From contig JALWYS010000148.1 of the NCBI GenBank assembly GCA_027003115.1, positions 1 through 44,720 on the forward strand: DNA of 44,720 bases, in the 5' to 3' direction. The position numbers and the translations under genes were made by a program. Source of the DNA: Deltaproteobacteria bacterium (GTDB lineage: Bacteria > Desulfobacterota > Dissulfuribacteria > Dissulfuribacterales > QOAL01). Of the stretch, positions 24,125 through 32,646 are shown piece by piece. Within the stretch, counting starts at the first letter, position 1. The number at the start of each line of letters is the position of its first letter. The notes beneath the pieces are model-generated. The model had not been told where the DNA came from. It worked only from the letters and a program-made list of their open reading frames with translations, and did no database searches.

Positions 24125-25657
24125 TCAGTTCCACTGCCAAATTGGCCCTTGCGTCTGCGCTGGCCCATTTTCAGGGGCTTCCACTGAAGGGACCTCTATC
24201 TTTTTTTCTGTTACCTCCTTTGGGGAAGATGGTAGAGCCTGCGCGGGAACCGAGGCTGCTGGAAGTTGAGAACCTCCTTCTGCATGATGGCCCCTTTCCA
24301 TCTCAAGCTGTCTCCTTAGTGCCTCAATCTGTGCACCTGAATCAAAGGAGTGGACACCGCCTTCCACGGGCTTTTGTACCTCCTGGGCCATAACGTGCGG
24401 AGGCGTGGTTTTTACCACCAACTCTTCGTCAGAGTCACCCCAAGGCCAAAGCCTTGAAAGCCAGCCCTTTTCCTTCTTCCTCTCCACCTTGATGTTCTCT
24501 ATCTGTCCTAGAGCCTTTTCCAAAGGAACCGGCTCCGGGATGCTAAACTCCACTTCTGGCGGTGGAGGAACAGGAAGCTTTTCCTTGGAGCTCACCACCA
24601 CTGGCTCCTTGTCTTCCTTCTCCTTCTCAAGCCTTGTCTCCTTTGCCTGGGAGACGGTTGGCAACTGGTTCTCCTTTTCCTTACTGCCAAAGGGCCAAAG
24701 CCAAGAGTACCAGCTCCCCTTTTCCTTCTGTGCAGCCCCAGATGAAGGGGACGATCCTTCCTCAGTATCTCCCGCACTGGTCATTTGCGTTTCGTTTTTG
24801 ACAGACACTTTCTTTGGAGTTTCCACGGCATTTTCATCATCGTCAGGTTCATAGACATCTGGCAGTGGGAAAAAGGAATTGTCGTCCTCCTCCTCTGTTT
24901 TAACGGTTGCAGCCTTATTTACTGTATTGCCAGTCATTTCACCTTCTGGCACGTCATCACCTGCGTCATAAACGTCGGGCAAAGGCATGTAAGAGTCGTC
25001 CTCACCAGTTGCCAAAGGACGACTGCTGCCTGTTTGTTGTGCTTGCCTCTTCTGCTGCCTGATCTCACGTTCCTCGTCCTTTTCAAGTCTTTGGCGAACA
25101 AGGATGTCTGGATGAAGCCTCGCCATTGCAAATTCATCATTGGCCTCTATCTTTTTTGACCCAGGTCCTGCAAGGGTTGCAAAATTGGAAACTGTATCGG
25201 CAACAAGTACCTCGCCTGTATGCTTTATGGCATCAGCCATTTTTGCTGAAAGAAGACTGGTTTTTTGGGCAAGCATGCCAAGATCTGAGGCCACAAGGTC
25301 CCAGGTTTTTACTGTCTTGCCATTTTGGGAGGATTTGAGCCAAAAAGAGGCCCCAAAACCATTGCCCATTCGAGAAACCTTGCCAGAAAGTATAAAATCG
25401 GCAAGTTCCACCACACTTGTTTTTCCCTTTCCCACCAAAACCGTGTCTATGTCCTCAGACGAAAGCCTGGTAATGAGCATCTGGCTCAAGGCCTTTCCAA
25501 TATATGCCGGGGAAGAAGAATCACACTTGATGGGCTCTATGGCTACCAGAGGTTTTTTGGATCCTTGAGCATATGCTGCAACGACAAACAATAAGAGCAG
25601 AAAAATAAAAAAAGAAAAAAACAATGAATTCCAGCGAAAAAATACTTTTTTTACCAT
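24125..25657 (-). CDS. Secreted low-complexity protein with TolB/CsgG-like N-terminal domain and internal repeats
   Basis: A 510-residue protein with a signal peptide (residues 1-30, cleavage near AYA-QG). A domain of about 130 residues resembles the TolB/CsgG-like N-terminal domains of some envelope proteins (PLVAIEPIKC, then AYIGKALSQMLITRL). The remainder is acidic and proline-rich with two duplicated modules: PLPDVY at 225-230 and 264-269, each in an acidic setting, and a tryptophan motif WLWPFG (319-324) and RLWPWG (402-407). A final IWQWN echoes it. I do not recognise the whole protein. It starts 3 nt after the FlrC-like gene, suggesting co-expression. Confidence 0.5.
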   Translation of the reverse strand: MVKKVFFRWNSLFFSFFIFLLLLFVVAAYAQGSKKPLVAIEPIKCDSSSPAYIGKALSQMLITRLSSEDIDTVLVGKGKTSVVELADFILSGKVSRMGNGFGASFWLKSSQNGKTVKTWDLVASDLGMLAQKTSLLSAKMADAIKHTGEVLVADTVSNFATLAGPGSKKIEANDEFAMARLHPDILVRQRLEKDEEREIRQQKRQAQQTGSSRPLATGEDDSYMPLPDVYDAGDDVPEGEMTGNTVNKAATVKTEEEDDNSFFPLPDVYEPDDDENAVETPKKVSVKNETQMTSAGDTEEGSSPSSGAAQKEKGSWYSWLWPFGSKEKENQLPTVSQAKETRLEKEKEDKEPVVVSSKEKLPVPPPPEVEFSIPEPVPLEKALGQIENIKVERKKEKGWLSRLWPWGDSDEELVVKTTPPHVMAQEVQKPVEGGVHSFDSGAQIEALRRQLEMERGHHAEGGSQLPAASVPAQALPSSPKEVTEKKIEVPSVEAPENGPAQTQGPIWQWN

Positions 25658-25660
25658 TTT

Positions 25661-27067
25661 TTAAGCTGCCTTCTTGGATTTTGGCATAAGACCCAATTTC
25701 TTCATTTTTTCAATGAGGGTAGTTCTGTTCATCTTAAGTAGTTTGGCGGCCCGGTTCTTTACGCCGTCTGTCCTTTCAAGGGCCATAAGTATGAGCCTTT
25801 TTTCAAGTTCAGAAACCGCCTGGCTAAGGCTTAACCCGTCTTCAGGAAATTCCAGATCTCCAGAAATTGCGCGCCCGGAAGCCCCAACTGTCTTTTCAAC
25901 TATCTGAAAGGGAAGGTCATCCTTGGTGATCATTTTGCCATTTGCAAGAATAACCATTCGCTCCATGATGTTTTCAAGCTCCCTGACGTTACCAGGCCAG
26001 TCATACCTGGTAAGGATGTCCAGGGCCTCATCCGTTATACCTTCTACACATCTCTTTTTACCACTACAGTACTTTTTGAGAAAGTGGTTGGCGAGAAGGG
26101 GTATGTCGCTCTTTCTCTCTCTTAGCGGTGGCACATGAATGGGTATGACGTTCAGCCTGTAAAAGAGATCTTCTCGGAATCTACCCTCCTTTACAGCTAT
26201 CTCAAGGTCCTGGTTCGTTGCGGAAACCACCCTTATATCCACTGATATGGTCTTTACACCACCCACCCTCTCGAATTTCCTCTCCTGAAGCACCCTGAGA
26301 AGCTTCACCTGCAGAGATGGGCTCATCTCCCCTATCTCGTCGAGAAATATGGTGCCCTTGTTGGCAAGCTCGAACCTGCCAATTCTTGTTTTGATGGCGT
26401 GGGTAAAGGCCCCTTTTTCATGGCCAAAGAGCTCGCTTTCCAGGAGTTCTTCCGGAATGGCTGCACAGTTGACAGGTATGAAGGGACCATCCTTCCTGTC
26501 ACTGGCGTAGTGAATCGCATGGGCAATGAGTTCCTTGCCCGTACCGCTTTCACCAGTGATAAGAACGGTGCTGTCGGTGTCGGCAACCTTTTCCACCAGC
26601 CCAAAGACCTCTTGCATGGCCTTGCTGTTGCCAACTATGTTTTCAAAACCATACCTGGTCTTAAGTTCCTTCTTTAGGCTCTTGTTCTCCCTTTTTAGAT
26701 TTCTGAGCTCAAGGGCCTTATCAATTAGAATCGTTACTTCATCCGGCTTAATGGGCTTACAAAGATAATCGTATGCCCCCATTTTCAGGGCCTCTACAGC
26801 ACCCTGTATGGACCCAAAACCGGTAATGATTATGCATATTGTTTCAGGGGAGTGCTGCGTAACATAACGGAGCACATCCATGCCCGTCTTTCTGGGCATG
26901 CTAAGATCTGTTAGCACTATGTCAAAAAAACGGTTGTCCAGAATCTCTATGGCCTCCTGGCCATCACTGGCACTTTCAACAGAAAAGCCCTTGGCCCGGA
27001 GCACCTCTGACATGGTAAAACGTATGTCAGGGGAGTCATCAACGACCAAAATACACTCGTTTCTCAT
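25661..27067 (-). CDS. Sigma54-dependent response regulator, FlrC/NtrC family
   Basis: A 468-residue protein with a receiver domain (D10, D11, phosphoacceptor D54 in VLTDLSMP, K104). A sigma54-activator AAA+ domain follows (Walker A GESGTGKE at 172-179, Walker B FLDEIGEM at 241-248). A Fis-type helix-turn-helix ends it ([20 protein letters not shown]). The loop that contacts sigma54 is GAFTHA (219-224) instead of GAFTGA. It is the best candidate to activate the sigma54 promoter of the flagellar operon; pairing with the kinase-like gene at 29268-30044 is inferred from proximity and from FlrB/FlrC organisation elsewhere. Confidence 0.88.
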   Translation of the reverse strand: MRNECILVVDDSPDIRFTMSEVLRAKGFSVESASDGQEAIEILDNRFFDIVLTDLSMPRKTGMDVLRYVTQHSPETICIIITGFGSIQGAVEALKMGAYDYLCKPIKPDEVTILIDKALELRNLKRENKSLKKELKTRYGFENIVGNSKAMQEVFGLVEKVADTDSTVLITGESGTGKELIAHAIHYASDRKDGPFIPVNCAAIPEELLESELFGHEKGAFTHAIKTRIGRFELANKGTIFLDEIGEMSPSLQVKLLRVLQERKFERVGGVKTISVDIRVVSATNQDLEIAVKEGRFREDLFYRLNVIPIHVPPLRERKSDIPLLANHFLKKYCSGKKRCVEGITDEALDILTRYDWPGNVRELENIMERMVILANGKMITKDDLPFQIVEKTVGASGRAISGDLEFPEDGLSLSQAVSELEKRLILMALERTDGVKNRAAKLLKMNRTTLIEKMKKLGLMPKSKKAA

Positions 27068-27186
27068 CTTTATTCCTCTCCCTGTTCTCCTCTGCCTCCG
27101 TGAAGGCCCTATGAAAAAGCAGCCTATAAGATACCCATTTCTTCAAATTGTTGATAATTTCAGGTTAATAAACAGGTAGATAGGTG

Positions 27187-28698
27187 TCAAACCTTTTGTG
27201 CCATTTTTTTGACGGAGAACCTTGTAGGAAAAGGCGTCCCAGATAGATAGCTGTTAAGGCCTTGATAACCAAGGTCAAGGCCCGTATGGGTTTTTAAAAA
27301 AGAGACAAGGTCCAGCCTGTTTCCATGAAAAGACCACTTCTTGAGGAGACCGAATGCATCAGCCTTTAAAAACCACCCGTTGCCAAACTCTTTCCTTAAA
27401 AGATCTCTCAGCATCCATGCCCCTAAAAAGGCCTGGAAGTAGTCAAGACTATAAAGATCTGGCATGAGATCAAAGTAGTATGTCTCGGCATGGTACCTGA
27501 AACCGGTCTGTTCCTTCATGACCTTTGCATATCTTTTCTGGCTGGCTTCAGATCCTTCATGAAAAGAAAAATTTTCATATTCTATGAGACTTTTTGCACC
27601 GTATCTTCTGGCTAGGGTTAAAAACTTGACAGATTGAAGCGTGTTCAAAAGCCCCGCCTGTTCATCATCAAGCCCCATGACTCTTACGAGAAATTCCTGA
27701 TCCATGGAAATGAGCTGAAACAAAAAGGCAAAGGTTTCACCAAGAGCAAAGTCCATGAAAAAATCCTTTAAGGCAACATCCATCTTTGCGTCGTTGTTCA
27801 AAAAGAAAAAGGCGTGACCAAGCTCATGGAAGAGTGCCTCCAGATCTATCCAACCACTAAGGCTGCCTGTTATCACATGAATCTCACCAGGAATCTGAAC
27901 TGGAAGACAGCATGACTGCCCCCTGGCCCCTTGACCCATGTGTAGTTTAAGGGCCTTAGAGTCTTTCAAAATCGGTCCGAAAAACCCCATCACCTTCTCT
28001 GTGCCTTTGTCCGCCTTCCAGGACAGGGGATAAAGATGGTCAAGATAACGAAGGCCGAGGAGATAGATGGCATCAAACCGACTCCTTTCTTCTGGTTCAA
28101 CAGATTCCTCTAGCATGTAAAACCATGTATCCACAAGCTCCTGGTAGACCCTGGATGTCTCGGAAAGAAAATCCCTGGAAAGCCGTATCAGCCTTTCAAG
28201 CCTGTCTCTCCCCTTCTTGTGGGCCAAAAACTCGATATAGCCCTGATAGTCAAGGTCTTCGGATACAGTCTTAAAGGTCTTGTTCCATGTTGCCTGGCTA
28301 AAGGGGGACAAAAACCTGCACAGGGATCTTGCCTCCCTTTCAAGTGTGTCTCTAAATGTCTTTTTATGCTGCTCCTGGCACCAATATATTATGTTTGAAA
28401 ACTGGATATCTTCTCCGTTAACCTGTGCCTTTGCACCACTCATCCAGTTGTTAAAGACCTGTTGAAGAGGCTCAACCTGGTTGCGAATATAAAGATCGCA
28501 GGCCTGGAAATATACATTTTTGTGTATGGTCCCCTTCTCAACCAACCTCCTTATCTCCTTTACATGATCGAGGCTGATGAAAGGTATCGTCTTTTCAAGA
28601 CCTTTCATGTCAGGAGCACGCCCAAGATAGTAAAGGAGATCCCTTTTCCTGTTTAAGACCACCTGGTCAAGGATTAACTTTCTAAGATCCTTATGCAT
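27187..28698 (-). CDS. M3-like zinc metallopeptidase (oligoendopeptidase F type)
   Basis: A 503-residue, mostly helical protein with the gluzincin motif H291-E-L-G-H295 and a likely third zinc ligand E321 in LGETFAFLF, about 25 residues on. The placement and the later YYFDLMPDLYSLDYFQAFLG region fit M3/oligoendopeptidase F proteins, which cleave short peptides in the cytoplasm. There is no signal peptide. It is somewhat shorter than typical PepF (about 600). It lies between the SGNH hydrolase gene (12-nt gap) and the FlrC-like gene (119-nt gap). Confidence 0.72.
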   Translation of the reverse strand: MHKDLRKLILDQVVLNRKRDLLYYLGRAPDMKGLEKTIPFISLDHVKEIRRLVEKGTIHKNVYFQACDLYIRNQVEPLQQVFNNWMSGAKAQVNGEDIQFSNIIYWCQEQHKKTFRDTLEREARSLCRFLSPFSQATWNKTFKTVSEDLDYQGYIEFLAHKKGRDRLERLIRLSRDFLSETSRVYQELVDTWFYMLEESVEPEERSRFDAIYLLGLRYLDHLYPLSWKADKGTEKVMGFFGPILKDSKALKLHMGQGARGQSCCLPVQIPGEIHVITGSLSGWIDLEALFHELGHAFFFLNNDAKMDVALKDFFMDFALGETFAFLFQLISMDQEFLVRVMGLDDEQAGLLNTLQSVKFLTLARRYGAKSLIEYENFSFHEGSEASQKRYAKVMKEQTGFRYHAETYYFDLMPDLYSLDYFQAFLGAWMLRDLLRKEFGNGWFLKADAFGLLKKWSFHGNRLDLVSFLKTHTGLDLGYQGLNSYLSGTPFPTRFSVKKMAQKV

Positions 28699-28710
28699 GG
28701 GGAAGTGGTT

Positions 28711-29241
28711 TTAAAAAAGATTCTTCTTTAGAAGAAAGTTGCAAACACCTGATGCGATTTTGGAATAGCCAGACTCGTTTGGGTGAAGTCCGTCTGGAAG
28801 AAAGTCCCCTCCCCTTTTTGAAAGGCCTTCAAATATGTTTGGGTAAAGGGGTATGTTGCATTTTTCTGAAAGGCGTCTGTAAAGTTTTATCCATTCTGGC
28901 ACCCCTGGGTAATCCATGTTGAAACCTAAAAGGACTGGCCTGTGACCCGTTGAATGAATGTGCCCGATTATCTTTTCAAGATTTGTTTCACATGCCTTGG
29001 CGGGGATTGCCATAAAAAAGTCATTTATGCCAAACTCAATCAGCACCAGCACCTGCTCATCCGTTGAAAGGTGCTCATTAAGCTCACCAAGTCTTTTGAG
29101 AGCGTCATAGGAGGTATCACCAGAAACACCCAAATTTACACAGTTTACACCCAAAAGCCTTGACAAAAGAGTTGGGTAGGATGCCTCCCTGGAGACCATG
29201 TAACCCTCTGTAATACTGTCTCCAAAACATACCATTTTCAC
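28711..29241 (-). CDS. SGNH/GDSL hydrolase (TesA-like esterase)
   Basis: The protein has all SGNH blocks: block I FGDSITEG (catalytic Ser), block II NLGVSGDTS (Gly), block III FGINDFF (Asn) and block V DGLHPNESG (Asp and His). It probably hydrolyses acyl esters. No signal peptide is evident, suggesting a cytoplasmic location. The start is uncertain. AAGGAG with a 9-nt spacer supports a GTG at 29241 (VKMVCFGDS, 176 residues), while an ATG at 29262 or TTG at 29271 would lengthen it without a ribosome binding site. It is 26 nt downstream of the kinase-like gene. Confidence 0.85.
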   Translation of the reverse strand: MKMVCFGDSITEGYMVSREASYPTLLSRLLGVNCVNLGVSGDTSYDALKRLGELNEHLSTDEQVLVLIEFGINDFFMAIPAKACETNLEKIIGHIHSTGHRPVLLGFNMDYPGVPEWIKLYRRLSEKCNIPLYPNIFEGLSKRGGDFLPDGLHPNESGYSKIASGVCNFLLKKNLF

Positions 29242-29267
29242 GTAAAGGCGCTCCTTGGCCATTTTTT

Positions 29268-30044
29268 TCAAGAAGCGTTTCTAAGTTTGACCACAACGCC
29301 ATCTCTGACTATTTCCATGTCAGACCCCGCCTTTTTAAGGCTTGTCTTTGCCACTGCCATTGCCAGGAGAAGTGGCTTGAGGGTGAGGGAGACTAATTCC
29401 TTCGCCAGCTCGTTTTCATTGGAGATGGATGAAATCTTTTCAAGTTCTTCCACAGGATAGCTGATGCCCTTTGGATAGAAACCCACAGACACTAGATTTT
29501 CATCGCTGGTTGAAAGGGCTATTTCAAGGACCGGCTCCGGTGTTTCCCTGAGAAGCTCTATTGTTGAAAAAAGGATGCCATCGAAACTGTCCTTGACATG
29601 CTGTTCGTTAAGTATCAGCACCGGCGAAGTCTCAGGGAATGAAAGGTCAAGGCCTACCTTGTGCTTAAAAAAGAGATCGGATTTCCAGAATTCGATTGTT
29701 TCTGAAAGAAGCTGGGTAACCATTACGGGCCCTTCTTCCTCCTGTTGCTCTTCATCATAGACCCTGGAACCAACCAGCTTCACCATGTCATTGATCCTGG
29801 AGACAATGTCCTCAAGCTGCTCAAGCCTGTTGGCAGCCTGGCTGATGCCTGAAGTGATCTGGCTGTTTTCGCATTTAAGACCGGAAAGATGCCCAAGGTC
29901 CATTGCCAGAAGCTCCATGTGCATGGACAGCACCTGGAGAGGACTGTTCATGTTGTGTACTATTCCCTTGGCATTTCTCCCAATAAGGCTGTCCCTGAAA
30001 TACCTTAGAAGATTCGCGACAGCCACATCCTTGTCAAAAGACAT
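29268..30044 (-). CDS. FlrB-like histidine kinase remnant: H-box present, ATP-binding boxes absent
   Basis: The ATG at 30044 (MSFDKDVAV) follows AGGAGG with a 9-nt spacer and gives 258 residues; the longer frame to 30125 has no such site. An H-box, GIVHNMNSPLQVLSMHMELL, with His30 resembles the HisKA dimerisation domain, and an AANRLEQLEDIVSRINDMV helix follows as in kinases. The C-terminal half occupies the place of a HATPase domain, but I see no N-box (NLLxNAxD), no DxGxG and no later glycine boxes. It could be phosphorylated in trans, or be a phosphatase or scaffold. It may partner the FlrC-like regulator. Confidence 0.6.
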   Translation of the reverse strand: MSFDKDVAVANLLRYFRDSLIGRNAKGIVHNMNSPLQVLSMHMELLAMDLGHLSGLKCENSQITSGISQAANRLEQLEDIVSRINDMVKLVGSRVYDEEQQEEEGPVMVTQLLSETIEFWKSDLFFKHKVGLDLSFPETSPVLILNEQHVKDSFDGILFSTIELLRETPEPVLEIALSTSDENLVSVGFYPKGISYPVEELEKISSISNENELAKELVSLTLKPLLLAMAVAKTSLKKAGSDMEIVRDGVVVKLRNAS

Positions 30045-30083
30045 ATCTTTCACCCTCCTGATAACCCACCGGTGTAGGAAAGG

Positions 30084-30127
30084 CCATGCCCAGGAGCCGC
30101 AGGCTTTTAGAAAAAGTCCTGGCATGG
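30084..30127. repeat. Inverted repeat in the leader of the kinase-like gene
   Basis: CCATGCCCAGGA (30084-30095) faces TCCTGGCATGG (30117-30127) across 21 nt, complementary except for one bulged C. It lies 40 nt upstream of the ATG at 30044, inside the 213-nt gap 30045-30257. No T-tract follows, so a leader hairpin or protein-binding site is more likely than a terminator. Confidence 0.5.
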
Positions 30128-30257
30128 TTAACTGTCAAATATATTTATTTTTTGGCTTTCTACAACAAAATTTCAGAAAAAATTGGTAAAGGTGCAAAAG
30201 AGAGGGAAATGTTTTGAAAAAGTTTTGGAACTAAACAGGGAGGGGGCTTTTTACGGG

Positions 30258-31862
30258 TCATTCATCCTGACCCTTTCTCCTCTTCTCATCCATTATGGAA
30301 GAAAAGGCCTCTACTACATCAGGGTCAAACTGGCTTCCTGAATTTCTTATTATTTCTTTGCAGGCGAACTCCACTGACATGGCCTTTCTGTATGGACGTC
30401 TTGACGTAATGGCATCATACGTGTCTGCAACCGCCAGTATCCTGCTCAACCTGGGAATCTCATCCCCTTTGAGTCCATCAGGGTAACCCTTACCATCCCA
30501 TCTTTCGTGATGGTGCCTGATGATGGCTGTTTCCAGCTGGAGAAGACCCAGATGCCCAACGATCTCCGCACCAATGACCGGGTGGGTCTTTATGATCTCG
30601 TACTCCTCATCCGTAAGCCTGCCTGGCTTCATGAGTATCTGGTCCCTGATCCCGATTTTTCCGATATCGTGAAGATGGCCTGCAAATGTCAGGGACTCTA
30701 TCTCTTCCTCTGAACAGTTCATCTTCTTTGCCACCTCAACCGCCCACTGGGTTACCCTTTCTGAATGGAGCTTTGTATAAGGATCCTTGGCTTCAAGGCT
30801 TCGAACAAGGGCACGAAGGGTGGCGTGCAGATTCATAAAAAGGCTGTCATAAAGGAGGATGTTCTCCACTGTAAGGCTTGCCCTTTCAGACAGTATATGA
30901 AGAAGAAAAAGATACTCGTGGGCGACTTCAGCCTCAATATCTTGTGAAGATATCCCTAATACACCAAGTATCTCCTCCCTGATCTTGAAGGGCACCATGA
31001 GATAGCACCCATCCGAACCATGGGTGCTTCCTGACTGGGGTTCATGTTTGATGGGATTTCTGCCAAGAACAGGGATGCCATCCTTCATGACCTTAACTAC
31101 AGGATGGCGCGCATCCATAACAGGTATCTCTGATAGCCCTCTGTCCACGTCGCCGTGAGATGCAACCATCACAAGGCTGTCTGCCTCTTCCTCTTTAATC
31201 CATAACATGGCCATGGATGAGTCAAGCAGGCTCGCCCCAAGATCAACAAGGGTTTGATAGAGCTCGCTGGTGTTCTTGGTCTTGGCAAGGGTCTCGTTTA
31301 TGGTAAAAAGAATACTCTGCTCCCGCATTTTCTTCTCAAGCTTCCTGTTCATCTGTTCAAGAAGCTTTTTTACCTTTACCTCTTCTGTTAGAAATGCATT
31401 TTCAAGCAGGATGCTTCTTTCCTTTACGAGACGCTTAAGTGCCACCTGGAACTGCTCAAACTTGAACGGCTTTGAAAGGAAATCCGATGCTCCGCTCCTC
31501 ATGGCCTTTATAATCACGTCCATGGAAGGGTCACCGGTTATAATGGCTGCAACCACGGTCCTGTCCCTTTCCTTCAGCCTCTTGACAAACTCGATTCCGC
31601 TCATGCCAGGCATATTGATATCAACAAGGACAACGTCCACATCCACTGTCTGGTCCAATACGTTAAAGGCATCAAAGGCATTGGAGGCCTTAAAGACCTC
31701 GTAACACTTCTGAAACTTGAGAAAGGACTCGAGCATGTCGATGATCTGGGGATCGTCGTCAACGATCAACACGCGCCAGACCTTGTCCTTACTGATGGGG
31801 CTGTCTGAATGGGAGCTAGGAGTAGATGCAGAAGATTGCATTGGCTGGTCAAATCTGGTCAA
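30258..31862 (-). CDS. REC-GAF-HD-GYP response regulator (cyclic-di-GMP phosphodiesterase)
   Basis: A 534-residue protein with a receiver domain (D35-D37, phosphoacceptor D81 in VLVDINMP, K131), a coiled-coil linker (about 150-190), a GAF-like domain (about 190-335) and an HD-GYP domain. The last has H398-D399 in HLHDIGKIG, HHERWDGKGYP at 451-461 and the DTYDAITSRRPYR ending. The metal-binding and GYP residues are intact, so it should degrade cyclic-di-GMP, favouring motility. The start is uncertain (TTG 31862 or ATG 31841). It overlaps the preceding REC-SHOCT gene by 14 nt. Confidence 0.88.
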   Translation of the reverse strand: MTRFDQPMQSSASTPSSHSDSPISKDKVWRVLIVDDDPQIIDMLESFLKFQKCYEVFKASNAFDAFNVLDQTVDVDVVLVDINMPGMSGIEFVKRLKERDRTVVAAIITGDPSMDVIIKAMRSGASDFLSKPFKFEQFQVALKRLVKERSILLENAFLTEEVKVKKLLEQMNRKLEKKMREQSILFTINETLAKTKNTSELYQTLVDLGASLLDSSMAMLWIKEEEADSLVMVASHGDVDRGLSEIPVMDARHPVVKVMKDGIPVLGRNPIKHEPQSGSTHGSDGCYLMVPFKIREEILGVLGISSQDIEAEVAHEYLFLLHILSERASLTVENILLYDSLFMNLHATLRALVRSLEAKDPYTKLHSERVTQWAVEVAKKMNCSEEEIESLTFAGHLHDIGKIGIRDQILMKPGRLTDEEYEIIKTHPVIGAEIVGHLGLLQLETAIIRHHHERWDGKGYPDGLKGDEIPRLSRILAVADTYDAITSRRPYRKAMSVEFACKEIIRNSGSQFDPDVVEAFSSIMDEKRRKGQDE

Positions 31863-32514
31863 AGAGTTTCTTTTTCAAGGTTAGAAACTCTTTCTCTGTA
31901 ATGGCACCCTGGGCCTTGAGTTTTGCCAAACGCTCAAGCTGGGTGAGAACCTCTTCCCTGTCAGGACCGCCTTTATGGTGTTGAAGGATATAGGGCGAAA
32001 ACCATTCGGGTCCAAAAAGGGCCTTCTGGCTTGCCTCATCTGGGGTGGCCTTGGTGCTTGCATCCTTGGTATCACCGTCACCCTTTCTGCATGCCTTCAC
32101 AAATTCAATTAACCTCTGGTTTTCCTGCTGAAGCCTTATTTTCTCACAGGCGTTATCAACGCTGATCTTGAGCTCCTCAAGACGAAAGGGCTTTCTAAGA
32201 TAGTCGTAGGCGCCCTCTTTTACTGCCTGAATGGCTGTTTCAAGGGAAGCATAACCTGTTATTATGATAACAATGATATCTGGGTGAAGTTTCTTGGCCT
32301 GATGCAGCACCTCCATCCCGTCCACTTCTGGCATCATGAGATCCGTAATAAGGAGATCAAAGTGTCCTTCCTTCAACTTGCCAACTGCCTCAAGACCGTT
32401 GTGGACAAGGACTATCTCCCTGTCTTCCCGGTCGAGCAATTCGGTAAGAAGGTCACCGATATTTTTTTCGTCTTCGGCTATGAGTACTCTAAGGGGGGTC
32501 TGCTGGTCTGCCAT
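31849..32514 (-). CDS. Response regulator with C-terminal SHOCT domain
   Basis: A 221-residue protein with an N-terminal receiver (E14-D15-E16, phosphoacceptor D58 in LITDLMMPEVDG, K108) and a helical linker with a low-complexity stretch. It ends in a SHOCT domain of about 32 residues (LTQLERLAKLKAQGAITEKE, then FLTLKKKLFDQI). SHOCT is a short oligomerisation or targeting module usually found at the ends of membrane or phage proteins. No DNA-binding domain is present. It is the first gene after the sigma28-type promoter and is coupled to the HD-GYP gene. Confidence 0.82.
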   Translation of the reverse strand: MADQQTPLRVLIAEDEKNIGDLLTELLDREDREIVLVHNGLEAVGKLKEGHFDLLITDLMMPEVDGMEVLHQAKKLHPDIIVIIITGYASLETAIQAVKEGAYDYLRKPFRLEELKISVDNACEKIRLQQENQRLIEFVKACRKGDGDTKDASTKATPDEASQKALFGPEWFSPYILQHHKGGPDREEVLTQLERLAKLKAQGAITEKEFLTLKKKLFDQI

Positions 32515-32619
32515 TTTATAAAGCCCACTTGTGAAAGCAATTAAGTATGATTAACGTTTGGGACCGCAAGAAATATACCCAAAAACTCTTATTATTCACA
32601 ATAATTTAACTTTTTTTCT

Positions 32620-32646
32620 TTATCGGAGCTATGACAAATAACTTGA
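32620..32646 (-). promoter_or_regulatory. Candidate sigma28 (FliA) promoter for the REC-SHOCT/HD-GYP pair
   Basis: On the minus strand TCAAGTTA, 11 bases, then TCCGATAA resembles the FliA consensus TAAAGTTT-N11-GCCGATAA (6/8 and 7/8 matches with the exact spacer). It would start transcription about 95 nt upstream of the REC-SHOCT ATG. The -35 element overlaps the start of the divergent DUF6178 gene. Confidence 0.5.
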
